Shown here: piece after piece, positions 1 to 9,105 of the stretch
How the letters are laid out: each line of letters begins with the position of its first letter
How positions within the stretch are numbered: position 1 is the first letter of the stretch
Assembly: GCA_945877815.1 (NCBI GenBank)
Contig: CAMDWJ010000002.1
Coordinates: 62,001-126,000 of the forward strand
Direction of reading: 5' to 3'
DNA from: Caenispirillum bisanense
GTDB lineage: Bacteria > Pseudomonadota > Alphaproteobacteria > Rhodospirillales > UBA2165
Length of the DNA: 64,000 bases
Translations under genes and position numbers: made by a program
Notes under the pieces: generated by a model
Told to the model about the DNA's origin: nothing
The model's input: the letters and a program-made list of their open reading frames with translations, nothing else
Database searches by the model: none

Positions 1-365
1 TCGAGGATGCGGGACTGACCGTCATCGATATCGAATTTCTCGGTCCTCACTACGCCGAAACCTTGCGCGCCTGTCAAAACCGTTTCCAAGCCAATCGTGA
101 AAAAGTGAAGGCGCTGTAAGACGAATGATTTTGCCGAATGTGGGAATATTATCTGGCCGGAAGCGAAGTATCGTACCGTCACATGGGCACGACATTATTT
201 CAGATCCAGATGGTGAAGAACCGCGAATCGGTCCCCATGACTCGTGACTATATCGCGAAATCGGAGAAGAGAATTGCGTCCCCAGGCGCGGCGTACCCCA
301 AGTTATCCCCGCTATTCTCCGTTATACAAAACTCCTCGCTATCGATGCGCTGCCAAGAGGTCTAG
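1..365 (+). pseudogene. cfa: Cyclopropane-fatty-acyl-phospholipid synthase, C-terminal part, broken by two in-frame stops
   Basis: The frame beginning at base 3 gives the C-terminal end of a Cfa-type SAM-dependent methyltransferase, which adds a methylene group across the double bond of membrane phospholipid acyl chains. The segment includes the family-typical HYAETLRA, FCRMWEYYLAGSEV and VPMTRDYI. TAA at 117-119 stands where homologues usually have Tyr and TGA at 126-128 where they usually have Arg (expected ALYDERFCRMW). Homology continues in the same frame after both stops, so these are substitutions, not a frameshift. The open frame runs to 365 and the recognisable family sequence fades after about 275. 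The 5' part lies outside the window. It could be a true pseudogene or a base-calling error. A fragment starting at the ATG at 138 is unlikely to be a real protein. Confidence 0.8.
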
Positions 366-375
366 TTTCCCTTTC

Positions 376-1893
376 ATGGCAACGGTATTACAGAACAACT
401 CGAACATCGCCCCTTTCGAGGGCGATCAACGCTCACTTCCCGCCTTCCGCTCGCCGCCGCACAACTTCGAAGCCGAAAAGGCTTTGCTGGGCGCGATCCT
501 CGCCAACAACAACGCCTTCGACCGCGTTACCGATTTCCTGAAATCGGAACATTTCGCCGATCCCGTGCATGGCCGCATCTTCGACGCGCTGGCACGGCTG
601 ATCCTGCGCAACCAGATCGCCGATCCGGTGACGCTACGCATGTTTTTCGAGCAGGACGGTTCGCTCGCCGATGTCGGCGGCCCGCGCTACCTCGCCGAAC
701 TCGCCGCCTCGATGGTCAGCATCATCAATGTCAACGATTACGGGCGGTTGATCTACGATTTACACGTAAAACGTCAGCTCATCGATCTTGGCGAGCAGGT
801 CGTCAACCGCGCCTACGATCCGGAACTCGAAGCCGAGCAACAGATCTCCGAAGCCGAAAACCATCTCTACAAACTCGCCGAAACCGGCGAGATGGAAAAC
901 GGCTTCAGTGCCTTCTCCAATGCCGTCACCGAAGCGATCAAGATCGCAGAGGCCGCGCACAAGCGCGATGGCCGGCTGGCCGGCGTCGGTACCGGGTTTC
1001 GCGATATCGATGAAATGCTGGGCGGACTGCATCCGTCCGACCTCATTATTCTCGCCGGTCGCCCATCGATGGGCAAAACGGCGCTCGCCACCAATATCGC
1101 TTACAACGCCGCCGCCAATTATAAGACTGAGATGGATTCCAGCGGCCGCGCCCAAGTAGTCAGCGGCGCCGTGGTCGGCTTCTTCTCGCTCGAAATGTCG
1201 TCCGACCAGTTGGCCGCGCGTATCTTGTCGGAGCAATCCAACATCGCGTCCGACGCGATGCGCCGCGGCAAACTCACCGATTCCGAGTTCGACCGCCTCG
1301 CCCAATGCGCGACCGATCTGCACCGTCTGCCGCTCTACATCGACGACACCCCTGCCATGTCAATTAGCATGCTGCGCACCCGCGCCAAGCGCCTAAAACG
1401 CGAGCACGGATTGGGGCTCGTCATCGTGGACTACCTCCAGCTCATGACCGGCTCGCAACGCACCGACAACCGCGTGCTGGAAATCGGCGAAATCACGCGC
1501 GGCCTCAAGACACTGGCCAAGGAACTCAAGATCCCGGTCATTGCCCTGTCGCAGTTGAGCCGCCAAGTGGAAAACCGCGAAGACAAACGCCCGCAGCTCG
1601 CCGACCTGCGCGAATCGGGCACCATCGAGCAGGACGCCGACGTCGTCAGCTTTATCTATCGCGAGGCTTATTATCTCGAGCGGGCCGAGCCGCAGCAGCG
1701 CCCCGAGGATAGTCCGGACAAATACGCAGAGCGGCATGAGCGTTGGCAAAGCCGAATCGACGAATGCCGACATATCGCCGATCTGATCCTTGCCAAGCAA
1801 CGCCACGGCCCGACGGGGACGGTCAGCCTCTATTTCGATGGCATGTACACGCGCTTCGGCGATTTGGATACCCAGCACACCAACGCACACTAG
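376..1893 (+). CDS. dnaB: Replicative DNA helicase DnaB
   Basis: Hexameric 5'-3' helicase that unwinds DNA at the replication fork and recruits primase. The 505-residue product has the N-terminal DnaB domain (about 25-130, beginning PPHNFEAEKALLGAIL), then the RecA-like domain with Walker A GRPSMGKT (about 228-235) and Walker B VIVDYLQLM (about 348). No intein interrupts the ATPase domain. The open frame extends upstream to 244, but those 44 residues are unlike any DnaB and overlap the cfa remnant, so the ATG at 376 is chosen; an AGAGG lies 16 bases upstream, a weak ribosome site. alr follows after 6 bases on the same strand, so cotranscription is likely. Confidence 0.96.
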   Translation: MATVLQNNSNIAPFEGDQRSLPAFRSPPHNFEAEKALLGAILANNNAFDRVTDFLKSEHFADPVHGRIFDALARLILRNQIADPVTLRMFFEQDGSLADVGGPRYLAELAASMVSIINVNDYGRLIYDLHVKRQLIDLGEQVVNRAYDPELEAEQQISEAENHLYKLAETGEMENGFSAFSNAVTEAIKIAEAAHKRDGRLAGVGTGFRDIDEMLGGLHPSDLIILAGRPSMGKTALATNIAYNAAANYKTEMDSSGRAQVVSGAVVGFFSLEMSSDQLAARILSEQSNIASDAMRRGKLTDSEFDRLAQCATDLHRLPLYIDDTPAMSISMLRTRAKRLKREHGLGLVIVDYLQLMTGSQRTDNRVLEIGEITRGLKTLAKELKIPVIALSQLSRQVENREDKRPQLADLRESGTIEQDADVVSFIYREAYYLERAEPQQRPEDSPDKYAERHERWQSRIDECRHIADLILAKQRHGPTGTVSLYFDGMYTRFGDLDTQHTNAH

Positions 1894-1899
1894 ACGTCG

Positions 1900-2994
1900 A
1901 TGAATACTGCGGGCGCCATTCTGACGATCGATCTCGGCGCCGTGCGGCGCAACTACCGTACCGTGCGCCAGCACCTCGGCACCGCCGAGCTTGCTGGCGT
2001 CGTGAAGGCCGATGCCTACGGTCTCGGGATAGAACGGGTGGCACTGGCGCTGGCGCGCGAGGGCTGCCGCACATTCTTCGTCGCCACCGCAGGCGAAGCC
2101 TTCGCCCTGCGCTCGATCATGCCCGAGGCGGATATCCACGTCTTCGACGGCATCCAGCCGGGCGAGGAAGGCGAATTCGCGGCCAAGCAAATCCGGCCCG
2201 TGCTCAACAGCCTGCTCCAAATCGAGACTTGGTCTGCCCATGCGCGTGCGGCGAGGCGCACACTGACAGCCGATATCCATCTCGATACCGGGATGTCCCG
2301 TCTGGGTCTCGATGCGGCCGAGCAGAAACACCTGCTGATCCACCCCGAAGTCCTGGCCGGGATCGATCTCGATATTATCCTCAGCCACCTCGCGGTCGCC
2401 GAAGACCGGGCCAATCCGATGAACGAGACCCAACGCGCGGCCTTTGGCGAAATCGCCGGCAAGCTGCCCGGTCGGCGGCGCAGCCTCGCCAACTCGTCCG
2501 GGGTCTTTCTGGGCCCATCGTTTCACTTCGATCTGGCGCGCGTGGGGGTTGCACTGTACGGGGCGAATCCGACGCCCGACGCCCTGTCCCCAATGGTGCA
2601 AGTCATTCGATTACAAGGAAGAATCCTACAAGTACGGTCCGTGGACCAAGCCAGGAGCGTCGGCTACGGCGCGACCCATCGCGTTTCCCGGCCTTCAAGG
2701 ATTGCTACCGTGGCCATTGGCTATGCCGACGGCTATCCCTTATCGTTGAGCAATCGGGGAATCGCATATATAGACGAGCACGAAATTCCCGTGGTGGGGC
2801 GCGTGTCGATGGATTTGACGACTGTCGACGTGACCGACCTTGCCGAGCATCTCGCGGTGCCTGGCCGTTTGGTCGATTTTGTCGGACCCCATAATCCGGT
2901 CGATGCCGTCGCAGATCGCGCGGGAACCATTCCCTACACGATCATGACCGGGTTCGGCCGGCGGTTGCACCGTATCTATGTCGACGAGAACTAA
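1900..2994 (+). CDS. alr: Alanine racemase
   Basis: PLP enzyme that interconverts L- and D-alanine and supplies D-Ala for peptidoglycan. The 364-residue length is normal. The PLP-binding Lys lies in VVKADAYGLG (Lys36), and the second catalytic base is the Tyr in SVGYGATHR (about 255). The C-terminal domain contains GRVSMDLTTVDV. Its ATG is 6 bases after the dnaB stop, and the next gene begins 3 bases after its own stop, which suggests one transcript through dnaB-alr-mlaE-mlaF. It is the only alanine racemase in the window. Confidence 0.96.
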   Translation: MNTAGAILTIDLGAVRRNYRTVRQHLGTAELAGVVKADAYGLGIERVALALAREGCRTFFVATAGEAFALRSIMPEADIHVFDGIQPGEEGEFAAKQIRPVLNSLLQIETWSAHARAARRTLTADIHLDTGMSRLGLDAAEQKHLLIHPEVLAGIDLDIILSHLAVAEDRANPMNETQRAAFGEIAGKLPGRRRSLANSSGVFLGPSFHFDLARVGVALYGANPTPDALSPMVQVIRLQGRILQVRSVDQARSVGYGATHRVSRPSRIATVAIGYADGYPLSLSNRGIAYIDEHEIPVVGRVSMDLTTVDVTDLAEHLAVPGRLVDFVGPHNPVDAVADRAGTIPYTIMTGFGRRLHRIYVDEN

Positions 2995-2997
2995 AGC

Positions 2998-3777
2998 ATG
3001 AACGTGTTTCAGCCCATCGGTCACGTCGTCTTCGCCTTTCTGGCGGCCGTCGGACGTCTCGCCGTCTTCACGGGTTTGGCCCTATCTCACGCTGTTCGCC
3101 CGCCGTTCTATTTCCGCATCATCGGGCGCCATATGCTCGAGATCGGATATTTCTCGCTGCCGGTCGTCGGCATGACAGCGATCTTCGCCGGCATGGTGAT
3201 CGCGCTGCAAAGCTTCACAGGCTTTGCCCGTTTCAACGCCGAAGGCGCCATCGCCAATGTGGTGGCACTCTCCATCACGCGCGAACTTGCCCCGGTGCTG
3301 ACCGGCTTGATGGTATCCGGGCGTATCGGCGCGGCGATCGCCGCCGAAATCGGCACCATGCGCGTGACCGAGCAGGTAGATGCGCTCACCACGCTCTCGA
3401 CCAACCCATTCAAATATCTGGTGGCGCCCCGCCTCATCGCCGGCCTGACGATGCTTCCGATCCTGGTTTTCGTCGCGGACATCATCGGCATACTCGGCGG
3501 CTATATCGTCGGCGTCTATCAGCTCGGCTTCAACCCGGCGAACTATCTGCAAAACACATACGATTTCATCGAAACCCTGGATGTCGTTTCGGGCCTCGTG
3601 AAGGCCGGCGTATTCGGCTTCATCGTCACTTTGATGGGCTGCTACCACGGCTATTATTCGAAGGGCGGCGCGCAAGGCGTAGGTCAGGCGACGACCAACG
3701 CAGTCGTGTCCGCCTCCATCCTGATCTTGCTGTTCAACTATATCCTGACAGGGATTTTTTTCGCGGCAGATGTCTGA
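2998..3777 (+). CDS. mlaE: MlaE-family ABC transporter permease
   Basis: Inner-membrane permease of the Mla/Ttg2/MCE-type phospholipid transporter, which moves lipids between inner and outer membrane for outer-membrane asymmetry. The 259-residue protein has about five hydrophobic segments and the family-typical patterns FAGMVIALQ, ELAPVLTGLMVSGRIGAAIAAEIGTM (split here only for description) and ATTNAVVSASILILLFNYILT near the end. It overlaps the next ATPase gene by 8 bases, showing translational coupling. The periplasmic MCE protein (MlaD) and MlaB/C are not in the window, so the partner substrate-binding subunit must be encoded elsewhere. Confidence 0.9.
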   Translation: MNVFQPIGHVVFAFLAAVGRLAVFTGLALSHAVRPPFYFRIIGRHMLEIGYFSLPVVGMTAIFAGMVIALQSFTGFARFNAEGAIANVVALSITRELAPVLTGLMVSGRIGAAIAAEIGTMRVTEQVDALTTLSTNPFKYLVAPRLIAGLTMLPILVFVADIIGILGGYIVGVYQLGFNPANYLQNTYDFIETLDVVSGLVKAGVFGFIVTLMGCYHGYYSKGGAQGVGQATTNAVVSASILILLFNYILTGIFFAADV

Positions 3778-4546
3778 ACCACAGATCAAAATTCGCATGC
3801 GGGACGTGCACAAACGGTTCGGCGCAAAGGTCGTGCTCGACGGCTTCGATCTCGATGTGCGGGCCGGCGAGTCGCTCGTCGTCATCGGCGGATCTGGCGT
3901 CGGCAAATCCGTAATGCTGAAATGCATCCTCGGCATACTCAGCCCGGACAGCGGATCGATCACGGTCGACGGGATCGAAGTCGCAGGTGCGGGTTCCACC
4001 GAACATGAAGCCGTCAACGCCAAGATCGGCATGCTGTTCCAAGGTGCCGCCTTGTTCGACAGCATGACCGTTGTCGAAAATGTCGCCTTCAGCGTGACCG
4101 CGCGCCACAACGTCGGCCGCCGAGCCGCGCGCGAAATCGCGTTGCAGAAGCTGGCGATGGTCGGCCTCAAGCCCGACGTCGCCGAGCGCTATCCGTCGGA
4201 ATTGTCGGGTGGCATGAAGAAGCGCGCGGGCCTTGCCCGTGCCATCGCCGCCGATCCCGAGATTCTGTTCTTCGACGAGCCAACAACCGGGCTAGATCCG
4301 TTGATGGGCGACATCATCAACGACCTGATCGTGCATTGTGTGGAGGAAACCGGCGCCACTGCGCTGACCATCACCCACGACATGCACAGTGCTCGCAAGA
4401 TCGCCGATCGCATCGCCATGATCTATAACGGCAAGATCATATGGATCGGCAACGTGGACGAAATCGATCGCGCCGCCGATCCGTATCTCGATCAATTCAT
4501 CCATGGGCGCACCGAAGGGCCGATCAAAATGGCGGTGCGACGATGA
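3770..4546 (+). CDS. mlaF: MlaF-family ABC transporter ATPase
   Basis: ATPase partner of the upstream MlaE-type permease. The 258-residue protein has Walker A GGSGVGKS (about 40-47), signature LSGGMKKR (about 145) with the Met-Lys-Lys typical of the lipid-transport branch, Walker B LFFDEPTTGLDP and the switch His in TITHDM. Its start lies inside the last codons of mlaE. A palindromic C-rich repeat follows the gene and separates it from radA, so the operon may end here. Confidence 0.93.
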   Translation: MSEPQIKIRMRDVHKRFGAKVVLDGFDLDVRAGESLVVIGGSGVGKSVMLKCILGILSPDSGSITVDGIEVAGAGSTEHEAVNAKIGMLFQGAALFDSMTVVENVAFSVTARHNVGRRAAREIALQKLAMVGLKPDVAERYPSELSGGMKKRAGLARAIAADPEILFFDEPTTGLDPLMGDIINDLIVHCVEETGATALTITHDMHSARKIADRIAMIYNGKIIWIGNVDEIDRAADPYLDQFIHGRTEGPIKMAVRR

Positions 4547-4577
4547 GCACGGATGCGATTTCCGCTTATTCCTTATT

Positions 4578-4697
4578 CCCCCTCTCCTCCCATGGGGAGG
4601 AGAGGTTTGGGATGAGGTGGGCGCGCAGCCGCAATCATCCACCTCACCCCGCTCGCTACGCGAGCGACCCTCTCCCCCCTGAAGGGCGGAGAGGGTT
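4578..4697. repeat. C-rich/G-rich palindromic intergenic repeat (REP-like), copy 1
   Basis: Nested inverted repeats fill the gap between mlaF and radA: CCTCTCCTCCC opposite GGGGAGGAGAGG, and CCTCTCCCCCC opposite GGGCGGAGAGGG, with GCTCGC...GCGAGC between them. Related elements occur at 17277-17340, 17709-17743 and 56677-56807. The element could act as a transcription attenuator or be a mobile REP-type sequence; which one cannot be told from the sequence. Confidence 0.7.
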
Positions 4698-4712
4698 TGA
4701 GGAAGAATGCTG

Positions 4713-6155
4713 ATGGCAAAATCCAGCTCCGTCTTCGTCTGTCAGGAATGCGGCGCGACGCATCCGAAATGGGGCGGACGGTGCGAAGCCTGCGGCGCCT
4801 GGAACACGATCATCGAGGAAGTGACAAGCGAGGCAGCCCGCCCCGGCGGCCTTGGCAAGGGCCGCGGCAAGAAGATCGAATTCGTCGGCCTGGCCTCGAC
4901 TGATCGCGCCCGCCCACCGCGTCTTCCCACAGGTCTCGCCGAATTCGACCGCGTTGCCGGCGGCGGCCTGGTTCCCGGTTCGGCCATCCTGGTCGGCGGC
5001 GATCCGGGCATCGGCAAATCCACCTTATTGCTACAGGCGACCGCGGCACTAGCTTCGCCGCCATATTCGAACCGCTGCGTCTATATCTCGGGCGAAGAAG
5101 CCATCGATCAGGTGCGCTTGCGCGCCGAACGGCTGGGATTGGCCGGCGCACCTGTGGACCTCGCCTCGGCGACCAATGTGCGCGACATCGTCGCTTCGCT
5201 CGATGACACCAACGCCCCCCAGGTGGTAGTCGCCGATTCGATCCAGACCTTGTTCATGGATACCCTCGATTCGGCGCCCGGCACCGTCGCCCAGGTGCGC
5301 GCCTCGGCCCAGGAGTTGATCCGCCTAGCCAAGCGGCGCGGCATCGTGCTGTTCCTGGTCGGCCACGTCACCAAGGAAGGCACGATCGCGGGTCCCAAGG
5401 TGCTCGAACACATGGTCGATACCGTTCTCTATTTCGAGGGCGAACGCGGACATCAATTCCGTATCCTGCGCGCGGTCAAAAATCGCTTCGGTCCGGCCGA
5501 CGAAATCGGTGTCTTCGAGATGACCGATGCCGGCCTATCGCAAGTCACCAATCCCTCGGCGCTGTTCCTTGCCGACCGCGACCAGGCGGTGTCCGGAGCC
5601 TCGGTCTTTGCGGGAATCGAGGGAACCCGGCCCATGCTGGTCGAAATCCAGGCCCTGACGGCGCCGACCTCCTTCGGAACCCCCCGCCGTGCCGTGGTCG
5701 GCTGGGACGGCGGGCGGCTCAATATGGTGCTGGCTGTGCTCGAAGCCCGCTGCGGCCTTTCCATGGGTCAGAACGATGTTTACTTGAATGTCGCGGGCGG
5801 CCTGCGTATATCCGAGCCGGCAGCCGATCTGGCCGTGGCGGCAGCCCTTATTTCTTCGCTCAATGGAGCGGTCGTGCCGGCCGATACAGTGGTTTTCGGC
5901 GAAATCGGCCTGTCCGGCGAGGTTCGGCCAGTGAGCCGCGAGGATGCGCGGCTGAAGGAAGCGGGAAAATTGGGATTCCGGCGCGCCATAGTGCCCGAGA
6001 CCCGCGGCACCAAGAAGGACCGCGGCCAGGATCGCACGGCCGACGCGGTACAAACGATTCGTATCCGGCATCTTAACGAACTTCTCGAAGTCCTGAAGGC
6101 GCCCCGGCGCTCCGATACCCTCGGCCCGCGTCCGGCAGCGGTTGCGGAGATCTAG
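4713..6155 (+). CDS. radA: DNA repair protein RadA
   Basis: RecA-like ATPase that promotes branch migration of recombination intermediates. The 480-residue product has the N-terminal C4 zinc finger (Cys10, Cys13, Cys24, Cys27), Walker A GGDPGIGKST (about 95-104), the RadA-specific KNRFG motif (about 255) and a C-terminal Lon-protease-like domain lacking an obvious protease active site, as is usual. The ATG at 4713 is preferred over 4707 because AGGA at 4700-4703 is then about 9 bases upstream and the protein begins MAKSSS, the usual family N terminus. cvpA follows after 3 bases. Confidence 0.95.
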   Translation: MAKSSSVFVCQECGATHPKWGGRCEACGAWNTIIEEVTSEAARPGGLGKGRGKKIEFVGLASTDRARPPRLPTGLAEFDRVAGGGLVPGSAILVGGDPGIGKSTLLLQATAALASPPYSNRCVYISGEEAIDQVRLRAERLGLAGAPVDLASATNVRDIVASLDDTNAPQVVVADSIQTLFMDTLDSAPGTVAQVRASAQELIRLAKRRGIVLFLVGHVTKEGTIAGPKVLEHMVDTVLYFEGERGHQFRILRAVKNRFGPADEIGVFEMTDAGLSQVTNPSALFLADRDQAVSGASVFAGIEGTRPMLVEIQALTAPTSFGTPRRAVVGWDGGRLNMVLAVLEARCGLSMGQNDVYLNVAGGLRISEPAADLAVAAALISSLNGAVVPADTVVFGEIGLSGEVRPVSREDARLKEAGKLGFRRAIVPETRGTKKDRGQDRTADAVQTIRIRHLNELLEVLKAPRRSDTLGPRPAAVAEI

Positions 6156-6158
6156 GAC

Positions 6159-6827
6159 TTGGACACATTGGCCAATAACGGTTTCGACATAGCGGCGGCG
6201 CTGATCCTGTTTTTGGGCGCCTTGATCGGCCTTGCCGTCGGCTTCGTACGCGGCGGGCTGTTCATCATGTCGTGGCTGGGCGCAGCAGCCGTCACCCTGT
6301 TCGGGTTCACCACGATCCGCCCGATCGCACGCCAATATATCGACAATACCCTGTTCGCCGATATTGCCGGCGGTGCGGTCCTGTTCATCGGGGCCTTGAT
6401 CGTCTTTTTCCTGATCAGTTCGATTCTCGGCGGCTGGGTCCGCAACAGCCGACTCAACGCGCTCGACCGCTCCTTGGGGATGATGGCCGGGCTGGCCACT
6501 GGGGCACTCGCCCTCGCGGTCGCCTATATGGGTGCCGAGCAGATCTGGACACCGGATAAACAGCCAAAATGGATGAAGGACGCGCGCTCGGTCCCGTTGA
6601 TTCGCACCAGCGCCTATATGTTGAACGATGTCCTGCCTGCCGACTTCAAATTGATGAGCCGGCGCGCGGCCAGCGCCGCGGCCCAAGAATCCCAGGAGCT
6701 TATCGAGAAAAAAAAGGCGTTCGACCGGCTAATTCAGCCGTCCGCGAAGGATGATAATGCGCAGGACCGCTCCGGGTATGATAATAAGGAGCGCAAAAGC
6801 CTGGATCGACTGATCGAGGGCAGATAG
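6159..6827 (+). CDS. cvpA: CvpA family membrane protein
   Basis: CvpA proteins are inner-membrane proteins first tied to colicin V production and commonly found beside purF, as here. The 222-residue protein has about four hydrophobic segments (roughly 10-28, 32-52, 68-90 and 105-122) and a charged, Lys/Asp-rich C-terminal tail of about 90 residues predicted to be cytoplasmic. The start is a TTG at 6159 with GGAGA 8 bases upstream, so expression may be weak. Biochemical role is not known with certainty. The gene lies 3 bases after radA and 7 bases before purF. Confidence 0.88.
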   Translation: MDTLANNGFDIAAALILFLGALIGLAVGFVRGGLFIMSWLGAAAVTLFGFTTIRPIARQYIDNTLFADIAGGAVLFIGALIVFFLISSILGGWVRNSRLNALDRSLGMMAGLATGALALAVAYMGAEQIWTPDKQPKWMKDARSVPLIRTSAYMLNDVLPADFKLMSRRAASAAAQESQELIEKKKAFDRLIQPSAKDDNAQDRSGYDNKERKSLDRLIEGR

Positions 6828-6834
6828 TAAGTCA

Positions 6835-8304
6835 ATGCAACAGACCAATCATTATCCGACGACCGATCCGGACGACGACCATTTCCACGACGAGTGTGGC
6901 GTGTTCGGGGTCTTCCGTCACCGCGATGCGGCGGCGCTTGTTGCGCTCGGCCTGCACGCGCTTCAGCATCGCGGGCAAGAAGCCGCCGGTATCGTCTCCT
7001 ATAACGGCGGACAATTCTATTCCCACCGCGCGGCCGGCCTCGTCGGCGACAATTTCAATTCCGAAGAAGTCATCAATCGCCTCAAGGGGGATATGTCGAT
7101 CGGTCACAACCGCTACGCCACCACCGGCGAAACCATGCTGCGCAACGTGCAGCCGCTGTTCGCCGAGTTCGAGTTCGGCGGATTCGCAGTCGGGCACAAC
7201 GGCAATCTCACCAACGCCTATTCGATCCGCAAGCAGCTCGTCCAGCGCGGCTGCATCTTCCAGTCGACGACCGATACCGAAATCATCATCCATCTGATCG
7301 CCATCAGCCAGTTCTCCAACGTGGTGGACCGGATCATCGACGCGCTGCATCAGGTCGAAGGCGCCTATTCGCTGGTTATGCTCACCGACAACGCGATGAT
7401 CGGTGCCCGCGATCCGCTCGGCGTGCGCCCGCTCGTGCTCGGTCGGCTCGGGCCGACCTATATCCTGTGTTCGGAAACCTGCGCGCTCGATATCATCGGC
7501 GCCGAATATGTCCGCGATGTCGCACCTGGCGAAATCGTCGTGATCGACAACGACGGCATTCGCAGCATCCGCCCCTTCACCAAGAAACCGCAACGTTTCT
7601 GCGTTTTCGAATATATCTATTTTGCCCGTCCCGACAGCCAGGTCGAGAACCGTAACGTCTACGAGGTGCGCAAGCGCATCGGCATGGAATTGGCGCGCGA
7701 AAGCCATATCGATGCCGACGTCGTGGTGCCGGTTCCCGATTCCGGTGTGCCCGCCGCCATCGGTTATGCGGCGCAGTCCGGCATTTCGTTCGATCTCGGC
7801 ATCATCCGCAATCACTATGTCGGACGCACCTTTATCGAGCCGTCACGCCATATCCGCAATCTCGGCGTCCGTCTCAAGCACAATGCCAACCGCGAGGGCC
7901 TGAAAGGCAAGCGCGTGATCCTGGTCGACGATTCGATTGTGCGCGGCACGACCTCGGAGAAAATCGTCTCAATGGTGCGTCAGGCCGGCGCCGCCGAAGT
8001 GCATATGCGGATTTCGAGCCCGCCGACCACCCATCCGTGCTTCTACGGCATCGACACGCCGAAACAGGAAGACCTATTGGCCGCTCATAAAAATGTCGAT
8101 GAGATCGCCAAACATATCGGCGTCGACAGCCTCGCCTTCATCAGCATGGACGGGCTCTATCGCGCCGTCGGCGAATCTAACCGCGATGCCGCCTCGCCGC
8201 AATTCTGCGATGCTTGTTTCTCCGGCGACTATCCGATTTTCCTGACGGACCAGAACGGCGGTCCCCGTCCGGCCCAGCTGTCGCTGCTCACCGAGCAGGA
8301 ATAA
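6835..8304 (+). CDS. purF: Amidophosphoribosyltransferase (PurF)
   Basis: First committed enzyme of de novo purine synthesis; it makes 5-phosphoribosylamine from PRPP and glutamine. The 489-residue protein begins with a 20-residue propeptide ending Asp-Glu before Cys21, which would become the N-terminal catalytic nucleophile (CGVFGVFRHRDA). The PRPP-binding motif VILVDDSIVRGTT is at about 361-373. Cysteines at about 256, 402, 458 and 461 match the [4Fe-4S] ligands of the Bacillus-type enzyme, so this is the propeptide plus Fe-S class. A short-chain dehydrogenase starts 2 bases after its stop. Confidence 0.97.
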   Translation: MQQTNHYPTTDPDDDHFHDECGVFGVFRHRDAAALVALGLHALQHRGQEAAGIVSYNGGQFYSHRAAGLVGDNFNSEEVINRLKGDMSIGHNRYATTGETMLRNVQPLFAEFEFGGFAVGHNGNLTNAYSIRKQLVQRGCIFQSTTDTEIIIHLIAISQFSNVVDRIIDALHQVEGAYSLVMLTDNAMIGARDPLGVRPLVLGRLGPTYILCSETCALDIIGAEYVRDVAPGEIVVIDNDGIRSIRPFTKKPQRFCVFEYIYFARPDSQVENRNVYEVRKRIGMELARESHIDADVVVPVPDSGVPAAIGYAAQSGISFDLGIIRNHYVGRTFIEPSRHIRNLGVRLKHNANREGLKGKRVILVDDSIVRGTTSEKIVSMVRQAGAAEVHMRISSPPTTHPCFYGIDTPKQEDLLAAHKNVDEIAKHIGVDSLAFISMDGLYRAVGESNRDAASPQFCDACFSGDYPIFLTDQNGGPRPAQLSLLTEQE

Positions 8305-8306
8305 TC

Positions 8307-9044
8307 GTGAACGGTCCGGCTGATCCGAAGCGCCTCGCCGGGCGTGTGGCGCTTGTTACCGGCGCATCGCGGGGCATCGGCGCCGCGACCGCCAAACTTC
8401 TTGCCGCCGAGGGCGCGCATGTCATCCTTGTAGCGCGTACCCAAGGCGGGCTCGAAGAAGTCGACGACGAAATCCATGGTATTGGCGGCTCCGCCACCCT
8501 CATGCCGCTCGATCTAACTCATTACGATCTCATCGACCGCATGGGTGCCGCGATCTTTGAGCGCTGGAAAAAACTCGACATCCTCATCGGCAACGCGGCC
8601 CTTCTCGGCGGAACGAGCCCCATCGTCCACTACAAGCCGGATGTGTGGGATAATACTTTCGCTGTTAACGTCACGGCCAATTGGCGCCTGATCCGCAGCC
8701 TCGATCCTCTGCTGCGCATGTCGGATGCCGGCCGCGCCGTGTTCGTCACCTCGGTCGCCGCGCGTCGCGCACGCGCCTATTGGGGTCTCTATGCCGCCTC
8801 CAAGGCCGCGCTCGAAATGCTCGTTCAAACCTACGCGGCCGAAATGACGAAAACGGCGGTCCGCGTCAATCTGTTCAATCCGGGAGCGACCCGCACCTCG
8901 ATGCGCGCGGAAGCCTATCCCGGCGAAAATCCGGATACGTTGAAAACGGCCGAAGATGCCGCCAGCCAGATCATCGATCTGGTCTTGCCCGATTGCGCGC
9001 GCAACGGCGAGATGATCGACGCGCTCGAGCCGTCGCGAACCTAG
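8307..9044 (+). CDS. Short-chain dehydrogenase/reductase
   Basis: A 245-residue NAD(P)-dependent SDR with the cofactor motif TGASRGIG (18-25), a GNAALLG variant of the usual NNAG, and the catalytic YAASK (Tyr162, Lys166) preceded by Ser in VTSVAA. The substrate cannot be inferred. The GTG at 8307 is chosen because it follows the purF stop immediately and puts the nucleotide-binding motif at the usual distance from the N terminus. A gene directly downstream of purF is often an SDR in alphaproteobacteria, and cotranscription is likely. Confidence 0.88.
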   Translation: MNGPADPKRLAGRVALVTGASRGIGAATAKLLAAEGAHVILVARTQGGLEEVDDEIHGIGGSATLMPLDLTHYDLIDRMGAAIFERWKKLDILIGNAALLGGTSPIVHYKPDVWDNTFAVNVTANWRLIRSLDPLLRMSDAGRAVFVTSVAARRARAYWGLYAASKAALEMLVQTYAAEMTKTAVRVNLFNPGATRTSMRAEAYPGENPDTLKTAEDAASQIIDLVLPDCARNGEMIDALEPSRT

Positions 9045-9050
9045 ACATGC

Positions 9051-9070
9051 TGCTTCGACAAGCTCAGCAT
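9051..9070. repeat. Degenerate copy of the dispersed TCGACA-GCTCAG repeat
   Basis: TGCTTCGACAAGCTCAGCAT between the dehydrogenase and the methyltransferase matches the dispersed palindromic family seen at 15.85, 21.4, 58.76, 59.23 and 62.12 kb. Only one half is well preserved here. Confidence 0.6.
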
Positions 9071-9105
9071 CGAGCCGATCGAAGAATGCGCGGAGACCCC
9101 GAACC

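Noticed and set aside
117-128. Codon reassignment, selenocysteine or programmed readthrough in cfa
   Set aside because: Both TAA and TGA occur, there is no selenocysteine-like hairpin, and all three stop codons end normal genes in this window.
138-365. Reading the ATG at 138 as a separate small gene
   Set aside because: It is the C-terminal end of cfa in the same frame; a free-standing protein is unlikely.
376-1893. Intein in DnaB
   Set aside because: The segment between the Walker A region and FFSLEMS is too short, and no splicing motifs are seen.
1393-2601. Long open frame on the minus strand over dnaB/alr
   Set aside because: It mirrors the strongly coding plus strand of a GC-rich genome, has no homology and no ribosome site.
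3082-4170. Long minus-strand frame over mlaE/mlaF
   Set aside because: Composition-driven shadow of the plus-strand genes.
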